Assembly (NCBI RefSeq): GCF_008271805.1
Contig: NZ_VSRY01000167.1
Location: 66,900 to 130,899 of the forward strand
DNA: 64,000 bases
Reading direction: 5' to 3'
Origin: Streptomyces sp. TRM49041
GTDB taxonomy: Bacteria; Actinomycetota; Actinomycetes; Streptomycetales; Streptomycetaceae
The position numbers were made by a program, and so were the translations under genes. Below are positions 1 through 11,466 of this stretch, one piece after another. How positions within the stretch are numbered: the stretch's first letter is position 1; each line of letters opens with the position of its first letter. The notes below the pieces were generated by a model. It searched no databases, was not told the DNA's origin, and saw only the letters and a program-made list of their open reading frames with translations.

Positions 1-43
1 GAGACGCCCGGCCGCAATGCCGCCGTGATCCGCCGGACAATCC

Positions 44-649
44 CTAGCGGGCCATTATCAGGCTCATGGCCTCGGCGCGGGTCGACGCGTCACGCAGCTG
101 ACCGCGTACGGCTGAGGTCGTGGTCTTCGCGCCGGGCTTGCGGATACCGCGCACCGACATGCACATGTGCTCGGCCTCCACGACGACGATCGCGCCGCGC
201 GCCTCCAGGATGCGCATCAGGGAGTCGGCGATCTGTGTCGTCAGGCGCTCCTGGACCTGCGGGCGGCGGGCGTACACCTCGACCAGCCGGGCCAGCTTCG
301 ACAGGCCCGTGATCTTGCCGGTGTCCGCCGGGATGTAGCCGACGTGGGCCACGCCGTGGAACGGCAGCAGATGGTGCTCGCAGAGGCTGACGATCTCGAT
401 GCCCTTCACCAGGACCATCTCGTCGTGCCCCAGGTCGAACGTCGTCGTCAGCACGTCCTCGGGCTCCTGCCAGAGCCCGCTGAGGATCTCCCGGTACGCC
501 CGCGCGACCCGCGCGGGCGTTTCGCGCAGGCCCTCACGGTCCGGGTCCTCGCCGACCGCGATGAGGAGTTCGCGCACGGCGTTCTCGGCGCGCTTCTCGT
601 CGAACACGCCGATCGTGCCCTCGCCGTCCAGCGTCACCGGGTCGGTCAT
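44..649 (-). CDS. folE: GTP cyclohydrolase I
   Basis: Converts GTP to 7,8-dihydroneopterin triphosphate, the first step of folate and pterin synthesis, in the cytoplasm. The 201-residue protein has the family core: SLCEHHLLPFHG (residues 88-99) and EAEHMCMSVRG, so the zinc ligands C90, H93 and C163 are all present. The reading frame extends further upstream, but MTDPVTLDGE is chosen as the start because GAGG lies just before it and the upstream residues look non-coding. It follows ftsH on the same strand, with a strong hairpin between them, so it may have its own promoter. Identification is secure. Confidence 0.97.
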   Translation of the reverse strand: MTDPVTLDGEGTIGVFDEKRAENAVRELLIAVGEDPDREGLRETPARVARAYREILSGLWQEPEDVLTTTFDLGHDEMVLVKGIEIVSLCEHHLLPFHGVAHVGYIPADTGKITGLSKLARLVEVYARRPQVQERLTTQIADSLMRILEARGAIVVVEAEHMCMSVRGIRKPGAKTTTSAVRGQLRDASTRAEAMSLIMAR

Positions 650-684
650 GTGTGCCTCGTTCCGTCTTGCCTGAAGTGCGCGAA

Positions 685-725
685 TGCCGCGCCCCCACAG
701 GCTAGAACCTGGGGGGCGCGGCATC
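685..725 (-). terminator. Hairpin between ftsH and folE
   Basis: A perfect 13-bp inverted repeat (arms 685-697 and 713-725, outer sequence ATGCCGCGCCCCC) with a 15-nt loop that itself holds a short CAGG/CCTG stem. It lies about 45 bp past the ftsH stop. It has no long T tract, as is usual for Streptomyces terminators. It probably ends or weakens ftsH transcription before folE. Confidence 0.7.
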
Positions 726-769
726 CATTCCGGGTCTGGCCCGGGGCCGAGCAGGGTCTGATCCGCAGA

Positions 770-2797
<2,028 letters not shown>

Positions 2798-2940
2798 CCA
2801 TACGGAGCGATGACGCCCCGTCCCTCCTGCCCGTAGGTAAATGCTGCTGTGAGAGTGTGAGAGTACGTGCTGGTGTCTTGGATCAGCACTCGTGTGGGAA
2901 AAAGCTGTTCTTCGGACGGTACCCCAGCATTGTCACCCGT

Positions 2941-2977
2941 GGCCGCCTTCCCCTGCTCCAACGGCGGGAAGGCGGCC
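2941..2977 (-). terminator. Hairpin downstream of hpt
   Basis: A perfect 12-bp stem (GGCCGCCTTCCC, 2941-2952, with its complement at 2966-2977) and 13-nt loop, placed 34 bp after the hpt stop codon and before ftsH. Likely the transcription terminator of the tilS-hpt unit. Confidence 0.65.
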
Positions 2978-3010
2978 AGGGTTCCCGGGCCGCCGTGCCC
3001 CTTGGGCCGT

Positions 3011-3574
3011 TCAGCCCCCGTAGACGTGCGGTGCGAGTGTGCCGACGAACGGGAGGTTGCGGTACTTCTCCGCGTAGTCCAGCCCGTATCCGACGACGAA
3101 CTCGTTGGGGATGTCGAAGCCGATCCACTTGACGTCGATCGCCACCTTGGCGGCCTCGGGCTTGCGCAGCAGGGTGCAGACCTCCAGAGAGGCCGGCTCG
3201 CGCGAGCCCAGGTTGGACAGCAGCCAGGACAGGGTCAGCCCCGAGTCGATGATGTCCTCGACGATCAGGACGTGCTTGCCCTTGATGTCGGTGTCCAGAT
3301 CCTTGAGGATCCGGACGACGCCCGAGGACTGGGTGCCCGCCCCGTACGAGGAGACGGCCATCCAGTCCATGGTGACGGGGGTGGACAGGGCGCGTGCCAG
3401 GTCCGCCATCACCATCACGGCGCCCTTGAGGACGCCGACGATGAGGAGATCCTTGCCCGCGTACTCCGCGTCGATCTTCGCTGCCAGCTCAGCCAGCTTG
3501 GCGTCGATCTCTTCCTTGGTGATGAGTACCGACTTGAGGTCGGCACCCATGTCGTTCTGGTTCACCCGGGTCAC
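3011..3574 (-). CDS. hpt: Hypoxanthine phosphoribosyltransferase
   Basis: Salvages hypoxanthine (and usually guanine) to the nucleotide using PRPP. The 187-residue protein carries the PRPP-binding loop VLIVEDIIDSGLTL and ends in the FVGTLAPHVYGG tail common in Streptomyces homologues. The GTG at 3574 (VTRVNQNDMG) gives the usual family length; an ATG eight codons later (3550) is the alternative start. tilS lies just upstream on the same strand, 71 bp away, and the tilS-hpt-ftsH order is widely conserved in bacteria, so co-transcription is likely. Confidence 0.95.
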   Translation of the reverse strand: MTRVNQNDMGADLKSVLITKEEIDAKLAELAAKIDAEYAGKDLLIVGVLKGAVMVMADLARALSTPVTMDWMAVSSYGAGTQSSGVVRILKDLDTDIKGKHVLIVEDIIDSGLTLSWLLSNLGSREPASLEVCTLLRKPEAAKVAIDVKWIGFDIPNEFVVGYGLDYAEKYRNLPFVGTLAPHVYGG

Positions 3575-3645
3575 TTTCGTTGCAGCCTGCGTCAGCCTGG
3601 ACCGGCCTGGTCGGCCTGCCGGCCGACGCCTCGGCCGGTTTTCGG

Positions 3646-4701
3646 TCAGCCTTGCCGGATGACCAGTCTGCCACCCTGACGACGGGCGACGACGCGGCCG
3701 GGCAGATTGATGGCGCCCTGTCCGCGCCATCCGGTGATCAGCCGGTCGAGTTCCTCGATGTGCCGGGCGAAGAGCGAGCCGGCGGGGGCGCCTTCGGCGA
3801 TGGCCGCGCGGCGCAGGACACGGCGGCGTACGGCGGGCGGCAGCGCGTACAGCCTGGAGCACTCCAGGAGGCCGGCCTCGTCGCGGACGGTGGCGTCGGC
3901 CTGAGCGGCCCAGCTGTCCAGGGCGTCGGCGTCGTCACGGCAGAGCCGCGCGGTACGGGCGAGGGACTCGACGACGCCCTTGCCGAGCGCCTTCTCCAGG
4001 GCGGGCAGGCCCTCGTGGCGCAGCCGGGACCGGGTGTAGGCCGGGTCGGCGTTCATCGGGTCGTCCCAGACGGGGAGGGACTGGACCAGGCACGCCTTGC
4101 GGGCGGTCTGCCGGTCGAGCTGCAGGAAGGGGCGGCGGTAGCGGCCGGCGGCGCCGGAGACGGCGGCCATGCCGGACAGGGACCGGATTCCGGAGCCGCG
4201 GGCGAGGCCGAGGAGCACGGTCTCGGCCTGGTCGTCGCGGGTGTGGCCGAGCAGCACGGCGGCGGCGCCCAGCCGTTCGGCGGCCTCGTCCAGGGCGGCG
4301 TAGCGGGCGTCGCGGGCGGCGGCCTCGGGTCCGCCGTCGCGGCCGACGGTCACGGCGATGGCCTCGACCGGGTCGAGCCGCAGGGCGGCGAGCCGGGAGG
4401 CGACCTCGGCGGCCCGGAGGTCGGAGCCGGCCTGGAGGCCGTGGTCGATGGTGATGCCGCCGGCGCGGACGGCGAGCTTGCGCGCCTCGAAGGCGAGGGC
4501 GGAGGCGAGCGCCATGGAGTCGGCGCCGCCGGAGCAGGCGACCAGGACGAGCGGGGGCTCGCCGGTGCGGGGACGTGCGGATGCGCCCGCCTCGGGGGAG
4601 GCGGGTGCGGCCTCACCGGTCTCGGTGAGTTCGTTGAGTACGTCGTGGAGTACGCGGCGAACCGCCAGGCGTATCGCCGCGACCGCAGGATGGGGACCCA
4701 T
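3646..4701 (-). CDS. tilS: tRNA(Ile)-lysidine synthetase
   Basis: Modifies the wobble cytidine of the AUA-reading tRNA-Ile to lysidine, using ATP and lysine. The 351-residue protein has the N-type ATP pyrophosphatase loop SGGADS (57-62) and the downstream ITIDHGLQ and GHTRDDQAETVL motifs typical of the family. The length suits the shorter actinobacterial form, without the long C-terminal domains of the E. coli enzyme. It shares a strand with hpt, 71 bp downstream. Confidence 0.93.
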   Translation of the reverse strand: MGPHPAVAAIRLAVRRVLHDVLNELTETGEAAPASPEAGASARPRTGEPPLVLVACSGGADSMALASALAFEARKLAVRAGGITIDHGLQAGSDLRAAEVASRLAALRLDPVEAIAVTVGRDGGPEAAARDARYAALDEAAERLGAAAVLLGHTRDDQAETVLLGLARGSGIRSLSGMAAVSGAAGRYRRPFLQLDRQTARKACLVQSLPVWDDPMNADPAYTRSRLRHEGLPALEKALGKGVVESLARTARLCRDDADALDSWAAQADATVRDEAGLLECSRLYALPPAVRRRVLRRAAIAEGAPAGSLFARHIEELDRLITGWRGQGAINLPGRVVARRQGGRLVIRQG

Positions 4702-4953
4702 GTCCGGTGCCCTTCGTGGAAGTTGGGGGGTGCCTCGGTCGGAGTCTTAACGGTCGGAGAGGGGGGTTCGGTCACTCAGATCGTCACTCAGCGTGCGTCG
4801 ATGGTGACAGAACACGGCCGTTACCCGAGCATCGCACGCCTATCCCTCGCCCACGGTCCCTCGGATGGGTGAATGGAGAGGCGTTTCTTCGCCGACGGCC
4901 GGAACCGTTCCTTCGCTGTCTTCTGCTTCTGTCTTCTCGGTCTCCCGGCCGTC

Positions 4954-6081
4954 TCAGTCTGCCTTACGGTGCATCCTCGCGATCCAGTCCGCCGGCTTGG
5001 CGATCTCCGCCTTGGTGGGGAGGGTGTTGGGTGAGGTCCACACCCGGTTGAACCCGTCCATGCCGGCCTCCTCGACGACGGCACGGACGAACCGCTCGCC
5101 GTCGCGGTACTGGCGGAGCTTGGCGTCGAGGCCGAGGAGCTTGCGCAGTGCCTGGTCCAGGCGGGAGGCGCCGCGGGCGCGGCGCTGCTGGAACTTCTCG
5201 CGGATCTCCAGGACGGACGGGACGACCTGGGGGCCGACTCCGTCCATGACGTAGTCGGCGTGGCCTTCCAGGAGCGACATGACCGCCGTGAGGCGACTGA
5301 GGATCTCGCGCTGCTCGGGGGTCTGGACGAGCTCGACGAGGGAGTGGCCGCCGTCCTCCTCGTCGCCCTCGGGGCGGGCGCCGGAGAACGCCTGAGCAGC
5401 CTCGCGGAGCCGTTCCAGGACGGTCATGGGGTCGACCTCGGTGGCGCCGAGGAAGGACTGGATCTCGCCTTGGAGGTGGTCGCGGAGCCAGGGCACGGCG
5501 GTGAACTGGGTGCGGTGGGTCTCCTCGTGGAGGCTGACCCAGAGGCGGAAGTCGTGCGGCCGGACGTCGAGCTCGCGCTCGACGTGGACGATGTTCGGCG
5601 CGACGAGGAGGAGCCGCCCGCCGCCGTTCTCACCGGCCGGGAGCTCTCGGGTGGCGGGCGCGAAGGTCTCGTACTGGCCGAGGACGCGGGAGGCCAGGAA
5701 GGACAGCAGCATGCCCAGCTCCACACCGGTCACCTTGCCGCCGACCGCGCCGAGGACGGCGCCGCCGGGGGCGGCGGAGCGGCGCTCCGACATCTTCTCC
5801 AGGAGCGGTTTGAGGAGCTCGCGGAAGCCGGCGACATTGGCCCGGATCCAGCCGGTCCGGTCGACGACGAGGACGGGGGTGTCCTCGGGCTCGTGCCCCT
5901 CGGGGATCATGCGGGTGAAGCCCCGGACGTGCTCCTCGGACGCCTTGGCGTGCCGCCGTAGCTCGGCGACGACCTCCCGCGCCTGTTCGCGGCTCACCTC
6001 GGGCCCGGGCCGTACGAATCGGGTCGCGGTCGCGACCGCGAGGTTCCAGTCGACCATCTCGGCACCACCGATGCTCGTCAT
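4954..6081 (-). CDS. Zinc-dependent metalloprotease, DUF2342 family
   Basis: The 375-residue protein belongs to the actinobacterial DUF2342 family, annotated elsewhere as zinc-dependent metalloprotease or as F420-biosynthesis-associated. It carries a zincin motif HEETH (185-189) inside WVSLHEETHRTQF, and has no signal peptide, so a cytoplasmic enzyme is expected. Its substrate is unknown. The ATG at 6081 is taken; MVDWNLAV, eight codons later, is a possible alternative because neither has a clear ribosome site. It is encoded just after dacB on the same strand, 47 bp apart, and may be co-transcribed with it. Confidence 0.85.
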   Translation of the reverse strand: MTSIGGAEMVDWNLAVATATRFVRPGPEVSREQAREVVAELRRHAKASEEHVRGFTRMIPEGHEPEDTPVLVVDRTGWIRANVAGFRELLKPLLEKMSERRSAAPGGAVLGAVGGKVTGVELGMLLSFLASRVLGQYETFAPATRELPAGENGGGRLLLVAPNIVHVERELDVRPHDFRLWVSLHEETHRTQFTAVPWLRDHLQGEIQSFLGATEVDPMTVLERLREAAQAFSGARPEGDEEDGGHSLVELVQTPEQREILSRLTAVMSLLEGHADYVMDGVGPQVVPSVLEIREKFQQRRARGASRLDQALRKLLGLDAKLRQYRDGERFVRAVVEEAGMDGFNRVWTSPNTLPTKAEIAKPADWIARMHRKAD

Positions 6082-6128
6082 GCGTCAACCGTACGTGCTC
6101 CACGCCACAACGGTGAGGGCGCGAGCCG

Positions 6129-7631
6129 TCACCCGGCCGTGTGGGGAGCGGGCCGGGTGGTGGCGTAGGGGCTCGTCAGGGCGGTGGCCAGGGCGTCCAG
6201 GGCCCGCTGGGCCCTGGACGGCGACGGGGTGTCACCGGCCAGGAAGGCGAAGGCCAGGAGGCGGCCGTCGGCGGTGACCGCGGTGCCCGCGAGCGCGTTC
6301 ACGCCGGTCAGGGTGCCCGTCTTCGCGCGGATGAGGCCGGCGGCGGGTGAGCCGTCGGCGTAGCGGCTCCGGAGGGTGCCGCTGAAGCCGCCGACCGGGA
6401 GGCCGGTGAGGACCGGGCGCAGGGTGGGGTGTGCCGGATCGGCCGCGCGTGTGAGGAGGCCGGTGAGGAGGCGCGCGGAGACGCGGTTGCGGCGGTCCAG
6501 GCCGCTGCCGTCCGCGAACCGGGCCCCGTCCAGCGGTACGCCCAGCTTCCTCAGCTCGGCGCGCACCGCCCGGCCCGCGCCGTCGAAGCTCGCGGGGTGG
6601 CCCGTGGCCCGTGCCGTCGCCCGGGCCAGCGCCTCCGCCAGGTCGTTGTCGCTGAATGTCAGGGTGCGTTCGACGAGGGCCGCCAGAGGGGCCGAGTACG
6701 CCGCGGCGATCTGCTTCTTCGGCTGCTCGGGAGAGCGGGACCCGGCACCGGACCCGGCACCGGACCCGGTAGGCGACTCGGTACGGGACTCGGTAAGGGA
6801 CTCGGTACGGGACTCGGCGGGGGCTCCGGTGAGCGTGATGCCCCGCGTCCTCAGCAGCTTCGCGAACTCGCGGGCCGTTCGCCCCGCCGGGTCCATCGCG
6901 CGCGGGGCGGGGCCCCACGCCGAGCCGTCCAGTCGGGCCTCGTCCGTCATGAGCGGCGTGACGGGGGCGATGTTGTCGTTGACACCGATGCGGTGGCGTA
7001 CCGGGCCCTCGTACAGCGAGGTGTCGTAGGCGAGGGTGACCTCGGTCGTCTGCGCCGTGCGGAGGGCCTTGGCCGTGTCATCCGCCAGCCGCTTCAGCCG
7101 GCCGCCGTCCAGCGTCGGGTCGCCGCCGCCCACCAGAGTGATCGTGCGGTTGCCGGGCGCGGCCACGACCGTGGTGGCCAGGCGGTGGTCCGGGCCGAGG
7201 GCGGAGAGCGCGGCGGCCGCTGTGGCGATCTTGATGGTGGAGGCCGGGGTCATCGGGGTCGCCGCCCCGTGGCCGTACAGCCGGCGCCCGGTCGCCACGT
7301 CCACCACCGAGGCAGTCCGCAGGGAACCCAGGCCCGGAGCACGGAGCAGGGGGTCCAGGGCGGGCGCCAGGGGGAGCGACGCGATCCGCGCCGGTGGGGC
7401 CGTCGGAGGGGTCAGAGGGGTCAGGACCGCCGCAGCGCTCGGGGCCGGGGCTGCCGGCGCGGGCCTGTCGTGATGTGCGCCACCTGTGCCGGCCGGTTCG
7501 ACCGCGCGGGCGCGTTCGGCCCTACGCTGACCCCCGTCCCAGGGGCCGGCGAGACCCGCCGCCGTGGCGGCCAGGGCGAGACCGACGACGGCGGAGCCTG
7601 CGGCGAGCCGCAGCACGTTCCGCTCCAGCAC
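6129..7631 (-). CDS. dacB: D-alanyl-D-alanine carboxypeptidase/endopeptidase, PBP4 type (S13)
   Basis: Secreted or membrane-anchored peptidase that trims D-Ala and cleaves peptide cross-links in peptidoglycan. The 500 residues start with a hydrophobic segment (about 8-29), then an Ala/Pro-rich linker, then the penicillin-binding active-site set: STIK (S131, K134), SDN (327-329) and KTG (437-439). Between 273 and 301 there is a Ser/Glu/Thr/Gly repeat insertion (TESRTES units, then GSGAGSGAGS) encoded by repeated GACTCGGTA-type DNA; this probably forms a flexible surface loop. It is divergent from ppa, and the two probably share the 145-bp intergenic region for promoters. Confidence 0.93.
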   Translation of the reverse strand: MLERNVLRLAAGSAVVGLALAATAAGLAGPWDGGQRRAERARAVEPAGTGGAHHDRPAPAAPAPSAAAVLTPLTPPTAPPARIASLPLAPALDPLLRAPGLGSLRTASVVDVATGRRLYGHGAATPMTPASTIKIATAAAALSALGPDHRLATTVVAAPGNRTITLVGGGDPTLDGGRLKRLADDTAKALRTAQTTEVTLAYDTSLYEGPVRHRIGVNDNIAPVTPLMTDEARLDGSAWGPAPRAMDPAGRTAREFAKLLRTRGITLTGAPAESRTESLTESRTESPTGSGAGSGAGSRSPEQPKKQIAAAYSAPLAALVERTLTFSDNDLAEALARATARATGHPASFDGAGRAVRAELRKLGVPLDGARFADGSGLDRRNRVSARLLTGLLTRAADPAHPTLRPVLTGLPVGGFSGTLRSRYADGSPAAGLIRAKTGTLTGVNALAGTAVTADGRLLAFAFLAGDTPSPSRAQRALDALATALTSPYATTRPAPHTAG

Positions 7632-7776
7632 GGCTCACCAGCCCCTTTCGCGAGCACTCGGTTGCGTGAGGGACACTTAACCACTGAGCTGGGCCACGAG
7701 CACGGCACCCCGATGATCACGGGTGATCACGGCGGTCCAGTGACCCGACATTGTGTTGATCTTGGAGGAGCCACCC

Positions 7777-8271
7777 GTGGAGTTCGACGTCTGCATCGAG
7801 ATCCCGAAGGGTTCGCGGAACAAGTACGAGGTGGACCACGAGACCGGTCGTATCCGCCTCGACCGCCACCTGTTCACCTCGACCGTCTATCCGGCGGACT
7901 ACGGCTTCGTCGAGGGCACCCTGGGTGAGGACGGCGACCCGCTGGACGCGCTCGTCATCCTCGACGAGCCGACCTTCCCGGGTGTCCTGGTGAAGTGCCG
8001 CGCGATCGGCATGTTCCGGATGACGGACGAAGCCGGCGGTGACGACAAGCTGCTCTGCGTCCCGGCGTCGGACCCGCGCATGGAGCACCTGCGTGACATC
8101 CACCACGTCTCGGAGTTCGACCGCCTGGAGATCCAGCACTTCTTCGAGGTCTACAAGGACCTGGAGCCCGGCAAGTCCGTCGAGGGCGCCAACTGGGTCG
8201 GCCGCGCCGAGGCCGAGGCCGAGATCGAGGCTTCCGTCAAGCGCCTGGAGGCGCAGGGCGGCGCTCACTGA
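7777..8271 (+). CDS. ppa: Inorganic pyrophosphatase
   Basis: Hydrolyses pyrophosphate to phosphate in the cytoplasm, pulling biosynthetic reactions forward. The 164-residue family I enzyme has EIPKGSRNKYEVD near the start and the metal-binding signature DGDPLD (52-57). An in-frame TTG/ATG lies further upstream, but GTG at 7777 is preferred: GGAGGAG ends six bases before it and the encoded protein begins VEFDV, as in related proteins. A strong terminator follows. Confidence 0.97.
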   Translation: MEFDVCIEIPKGSRNKYEVDHETGRIRLDRHLFTSTVYPADYGFVEGTLGEDGDPLDALVILDEPTFPGVLVKCRAIGMFRMTDEAGGDDKLLCVPASDPRMEHLRDIHHVSEFDRLEIQHFFEVYKDLEPGKSVEGANWVGRAEAEAEIEASVKRLEAQGGAH

Positions 8272-8291
8272 GCCCCCCTCGTCTTCCGCCG

Positions 8292-8334
8292 GCGGGCGGC
8301 GCACCCCCTGTGTCCGAGGGGGGGCGCCGCCCGC
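8292..8334 (+). terminator. Terminator after ppa
   Basis: An 18-bp inverted repeat (8292-8309 with 8317-8334; inner arms ACCCCCT/AGGGGGG with one G-T pair, outer arms GCGGGCGGCGC/GCGCCGCCCGC) with a 7-nt loop, 20 bp past the ppa stop. A stable stem of this kind is the normal Streptomyces terminator. Confidence 0.75.
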
Positions 8335-8407
8335 CGCGCTTTGAGCACCCCGTCCACATGCCCATACTGGGCGGACGCGGGCGAACCGTGACACGTGGCG
8401 GACAGGA

Positions 8408-10075
8408 GTGAGGGCAGGCGCAGTGGTGGCGGAGCAGTACGGTCCCGAGGAGGACCGCAAGCCGCAGTCGGACGAGGCACACAGCGCCTTCCTCCCGCCT
8501 GCCGGTGTGGAGCCGCCCGGGCCCTCCGAGGAGGACCATCCGAGCTCGGAGTTCGCCGTCCCCGAGGGGCTGGCGACGGAGTCGGCGATCGAGCCGGAGG
8601 GGTCGGCGTTCATACCGCCGTCCACGTTCGACGCCCGGCTGTCCCACCCCGCTTACACGCCCGCGCACGGCGTCCCCGGGATCCGGCTTTCGCAGGACGC
8701 CCCGTGGCAGGACCGCATGCGCACGATGCTGCGGATGCCGGTCAGCGACCGTCCGCTTGCCGAGGCGGCGCAGCGGCACGACGAGACGGTCGGCCCCGCG
8801 GTACCGCGCGTGCTCGACCTGACCCTGCGTATCGGCGAGCTGCTCCTCGCGGGCGGCGAGGGCGCGGAGGACGTCGAGGCGGCGATGTTCGCGGTCTGCC
8901 GCTCGTACGGGATCGACCGCTGCGAGCCGACGGTCACCTTCACCCTGCTGTCCGTGACCCACCAGCCGTCGCTGGTGGACGACCCGGTGACGGCGAGCCG
9001 GATCGTGCGGCGGCGCGGCACGGACTACACACGGCTGACGGCCGTGTACCAGCTGGTCGCCGACATCAGCACCGAGAGCTACGACGTCACCCTGGAGGAG
9101 GCGTATCGGCGGCTGGCCCTGATCCGCCGCAACCGGCACCCGTACCCCGGCTGGGCGCTGACCCTCGCGGCAGGCGGCCTGGCCGGTGCGGCGTCGGTGC
9201 TGCTGGGCGGCAATATCGCGGTGTTCCTGATCGCGGCTGCCGGGGCGATGCTCGGCGACCGGCTGGCGTGGCTGGCCGCGGGGCGCGGACTGCCGGAGTT
9301 CTACCAGTTCGCGGTGGCCGCGGTGCCGCCCGCGGCACTGGGTGTGTCGGTGAGCCTGCTGCACGCGGGGCTGCGGCCGTCGGCTGTGATCACTGGTGGG
9401 CTGTTCGCGCTGATCCCGGGACGGGCGCTGGTCGCGGCCGTGCAGGACGGGCTGACCGGCTTCTACATCACGGCCTCGGCGCGCCTCCTGGAGGTCGCGT
9501 ACTTCTTCGTCGCGATCGTCGTGGGCGTGCTCACGACGCTGTACGTGGGCGTGCAGCTGGGCGCCGAGCTCAACCCCGAGGGCACCGTCGAGCAGATCGA
9601 GCGGCCGGTGGTGCAGATCCTCGCGGCGATGGTGCTGTCGCTGACCTTCGCGATCCTGCTCCAGCAGGAGCGCACCACGGTCCTCTTCGTGATGGTCAAC
9701 GGCGCGGCGGGATACGTGGTCTTCGCGGCCATCGCGATCACGGCCGATGGCTCGGCGGTGCTGGCGACGGCGCTCGCGGCCGGCCTGGTGGGCCTGTTCG
9801 GGCAGCTGATGGCGAGGTACGAACGCAGCACGTCGCTGCCGTACGTGACCGCGGCGATCGGGCCGCTGCTGCCCGGTTCCGCGATGTACTACGGCGTGCT
9901 GAACATCGCTCAGAGCAACATCGACGCCGGATTCGCGTCCCTCGCACGCGCGGCGGCCCTGGCACTGGCCATCGCGATCGGCGTGAACCTGGGCAGCGAG
10001 CTGGCGCGGATGTTCATGCGGGCCCCGAGCTCGTCGGCGGCGCGCCGCGCGGCGAAGCGGACGAGGGGCTTCTGA
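8408..10075 (+). CDS. Threonine/serine exporter family protein (ThrE-like, DUF1212)
   Basis: A 555-residue membrane protein. The first 110 residues are hydrophilic and acidic. They are followed by the ThrE N-terminal soluble domain (about 125-240: DLTLRIGELLLAGGEGAEDVEAAM..., SYGIDRCEPTVTFT) and then about ten membrane segments in two halves (DUF1212 plus DUF3815), ending in a basic tail. ThrE of Corynebacterium exports threonine and serine by proton motive force; the same is inferred here. The GTG at 8408 follows GGA; the GTG pair at 8423/8426 is an alternative. It stands between ppa and the DUF368 gene on the same strand. Confidence 0.85.
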   Translation: MRAGAVVAEQYGPEEDRKPQSDEAHSAFLPPAGVEPPGPSEEDHPSSEFAVPEGLATESAIEPEGSAFIPPSTFDARLSHPAYTPAHGVPGIRLSQDAPWQDRMRTMLRMPVSDRPLAEAAQRHDETVGPAVPRVLDLTLRIGELLLAGGEGAEDVEAAMFAVCRSYGIDRCEPTVTFTLLSVTHQPSLVDDPVTASRIVRRRGTDYTRLTAVYQLVADISTESYDVTLEEAYRRLALIRRNRHPYPGWALTLAAGGLAGAASVLLGGNIAVFLIAAAGAMLGDRLAWLAAGRGLPEFYQFAVAAVPPAALGVSVSLLHAGLRPSAVITGGLFALIPGRALVAAVQDGLTGFYITASARLLEVAYFFVAIVVGVLTTLYVGVQLGAELNPEGTVEQIERPVVQILAAMVLSLTFAILLQQERTTVLFVMVNGAAGYVVFAAIAITADGSAVLATALAAGLVGLFGQLMARYERSTSLPYVTAAIGPLLPGSAMYYGVLNIAQSNIDAGFASLARAAALALAIAIGVNLGSELARMFMRAPSSSAARRAAKRTRGF

Positions 10076-10200
10076 CCCGCCCGTCCCGACGCGGCGCCGT
10101 GCGCGAGGGCCGTTACCCGGACCGCCTAGGATGGTTGCTCACTCCAGACCGCCCTCAGGACGGTTCGCGCTGGCGCGGTCCTGCTACGAAACGGGAGATC

Positions 10201-11226
10201 ATGGCTAAGCTGGCCGGCCCCCAGTTCTTCAACATGTTCCGCGGCGCCCTCATCGGGACCGCGGAGGCCGTGCCCGGTATCAGCGGCGGCACCGTCGCCC
10301 TGATCACCGGCGTGTACGAGAAGCTCATCGGCGGTGCGGGCAACCTGACGAGCGCGGTGCGCATCGCCGCGACGGACCTGCCGCGCGGGAAGGGCGGGAG
10401 CCGGGCCGTCGCCGAGGTCAAGAAGGTCGACTGGGGCGTCCTCGTACCGCTGCTCATCGGCATGGCCGCGGCCCTGGTGCTCGCCGCGAAGCTGATCGCC
10501 CCGCTGGTCAAGGAAGAGCCGACGAACGCCTACGCGGTGTTCTTCGGGCTGGTGCTGGCCTCCCTGTGGGTGCCGTTCTCCAGCTCCGGGCGGCGCTGGC
10601 GGCCGCTGGACTACGTGCTCGGCCTGGCGGTTGCCGCCGGGGCGTTCGTCCTGACGGGGCTGCCGCCGGCGCAGATGCCCACGCATCCGCTGATCGTCAC
10701 GGCGGCGGGCGCGCTCGCCATCTGCGCGCTGGTGCTGCCGGGTGTCTCCGGCTCGTTCATCCTGCTGACGCTCGGCCTGTACGAGCCGACGATCGACGCG
10801 GTCAACGAGCGGAACTTCGCGCACCTGGGCGCCTTCGCCGTGGGCTGCGTCGTGGGCCTCGCCCTCTTCGTGAAGCTGCTGAAGTGGCTGCTGGAGAACT
10901 ACCACCACATGACGCTGGTCGTGATGACCGGTCTGATGGCGGGCTCGCTGCGCGCGCTGTGGCCCTGGCAGGACGACGACCGCACGCTGCTCGCGCCGAG
11001 CGGTGAGACCGGTCTGACCTTCGCGCTGGCCGGTGTCGGCGCGCTGGTCGTCATCGCCGTACTGATCGTGGAGCACCGTGCGAAGAAGCGGCGGGAGAGC
11101 GCCCCGGCCGGGCGCGGCCGGCACGCGCGCGTACCGGCCCCGGACACCGACACCGACGCGGGCGCGGACGCGGACGCGGACGCGGGCGCGGGCGCGGAAT
11201 TCGCGGGCGACCCCCGCGGGCGGTGA
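10201..11226 (+). CDS. DUF368 membrane protein, PopT-type polyprenyl-phosphate translocase
   Basis: A 341-residue polytopic membrane protein of the DUF368 family. Members (PopT) have been shown to recycle undecaprenyl phosphate across the membrane for peptidoglycan and other cell-wall synthesis. Two internal-repeat motifs are visible: GTAEAVPGISGGTVALI (19-35) and LPGVSGSFILLTLG (179-192). ATG at 10201 follows GGGAG. The last 35 residues are unusual: a Lys/Arg stretch, then a DTDTDAGADADADAGAGA repeat encoded by tandem GCGGAC/GCGGGC hexamers, probably a variable cytoplasmic tail. Function is by family only. Confidence 0.85.
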   Translation: MAKLAGPQFFNMFRGALIGTAEAVPGISGGTVALITGVYEKLIGGAGNLTSAVRIAATDLPRGKGGSRAVAEVKKVDWGVLVPLLIGMAAALVLAAKLIAPLVKEEPTNAYAVFFGLVLASLWVPFSSSGRRWRPLDYVLGLAVAAGAFVLTGLPPAQMPTHPLIVTAAGALAICALVLPGVSGSFILLTLGLYEPTIDAVNERNFAHLGAFAVGCVVGLALFVKLLKWLLENYHHMTLVVMTGLMAGSLRALWPWQDDDRTLLAPSGETGLTFALAGVGALVVIAVLIVEHRAKKRRESAPAGRGRHARVPAPDTDTDAGADADADAGAGAEFAGDPRGR

Positions 11227-11466
11227 GCGGACCGGACGACGGAGCGGGGCGACCGGACCGGATGACGGAACCGGACGACGGAACCGGACGACTGAAACCG
11301 TACGTCGCTCGTCGCCTTACGTGACGACCGGCGGGTGCGGAGGCGCCGCCAGGGCCTGTCGGGGCTCTGGCGGCGCCTTCTTCTGTGCGGGTGTCCGGTG
11401 CCCGTGGCGGTGCCGTCCCGGGCGTCCCCGGTGCGCGCGGGGCGGCTGTGCCGCGGGCGGTGCCGG

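Noticed and set aside
1..43. A gene at the left window edge
   Set aside because: Only 43 bases are present after the folE stop, too few to support a call.
8395..10200. Long upstream extension of the DUF368 frame
   Set aside because: It runs through the ThrE gene in another frame; the real start is the ATG at 10201 with GGGAG before it.
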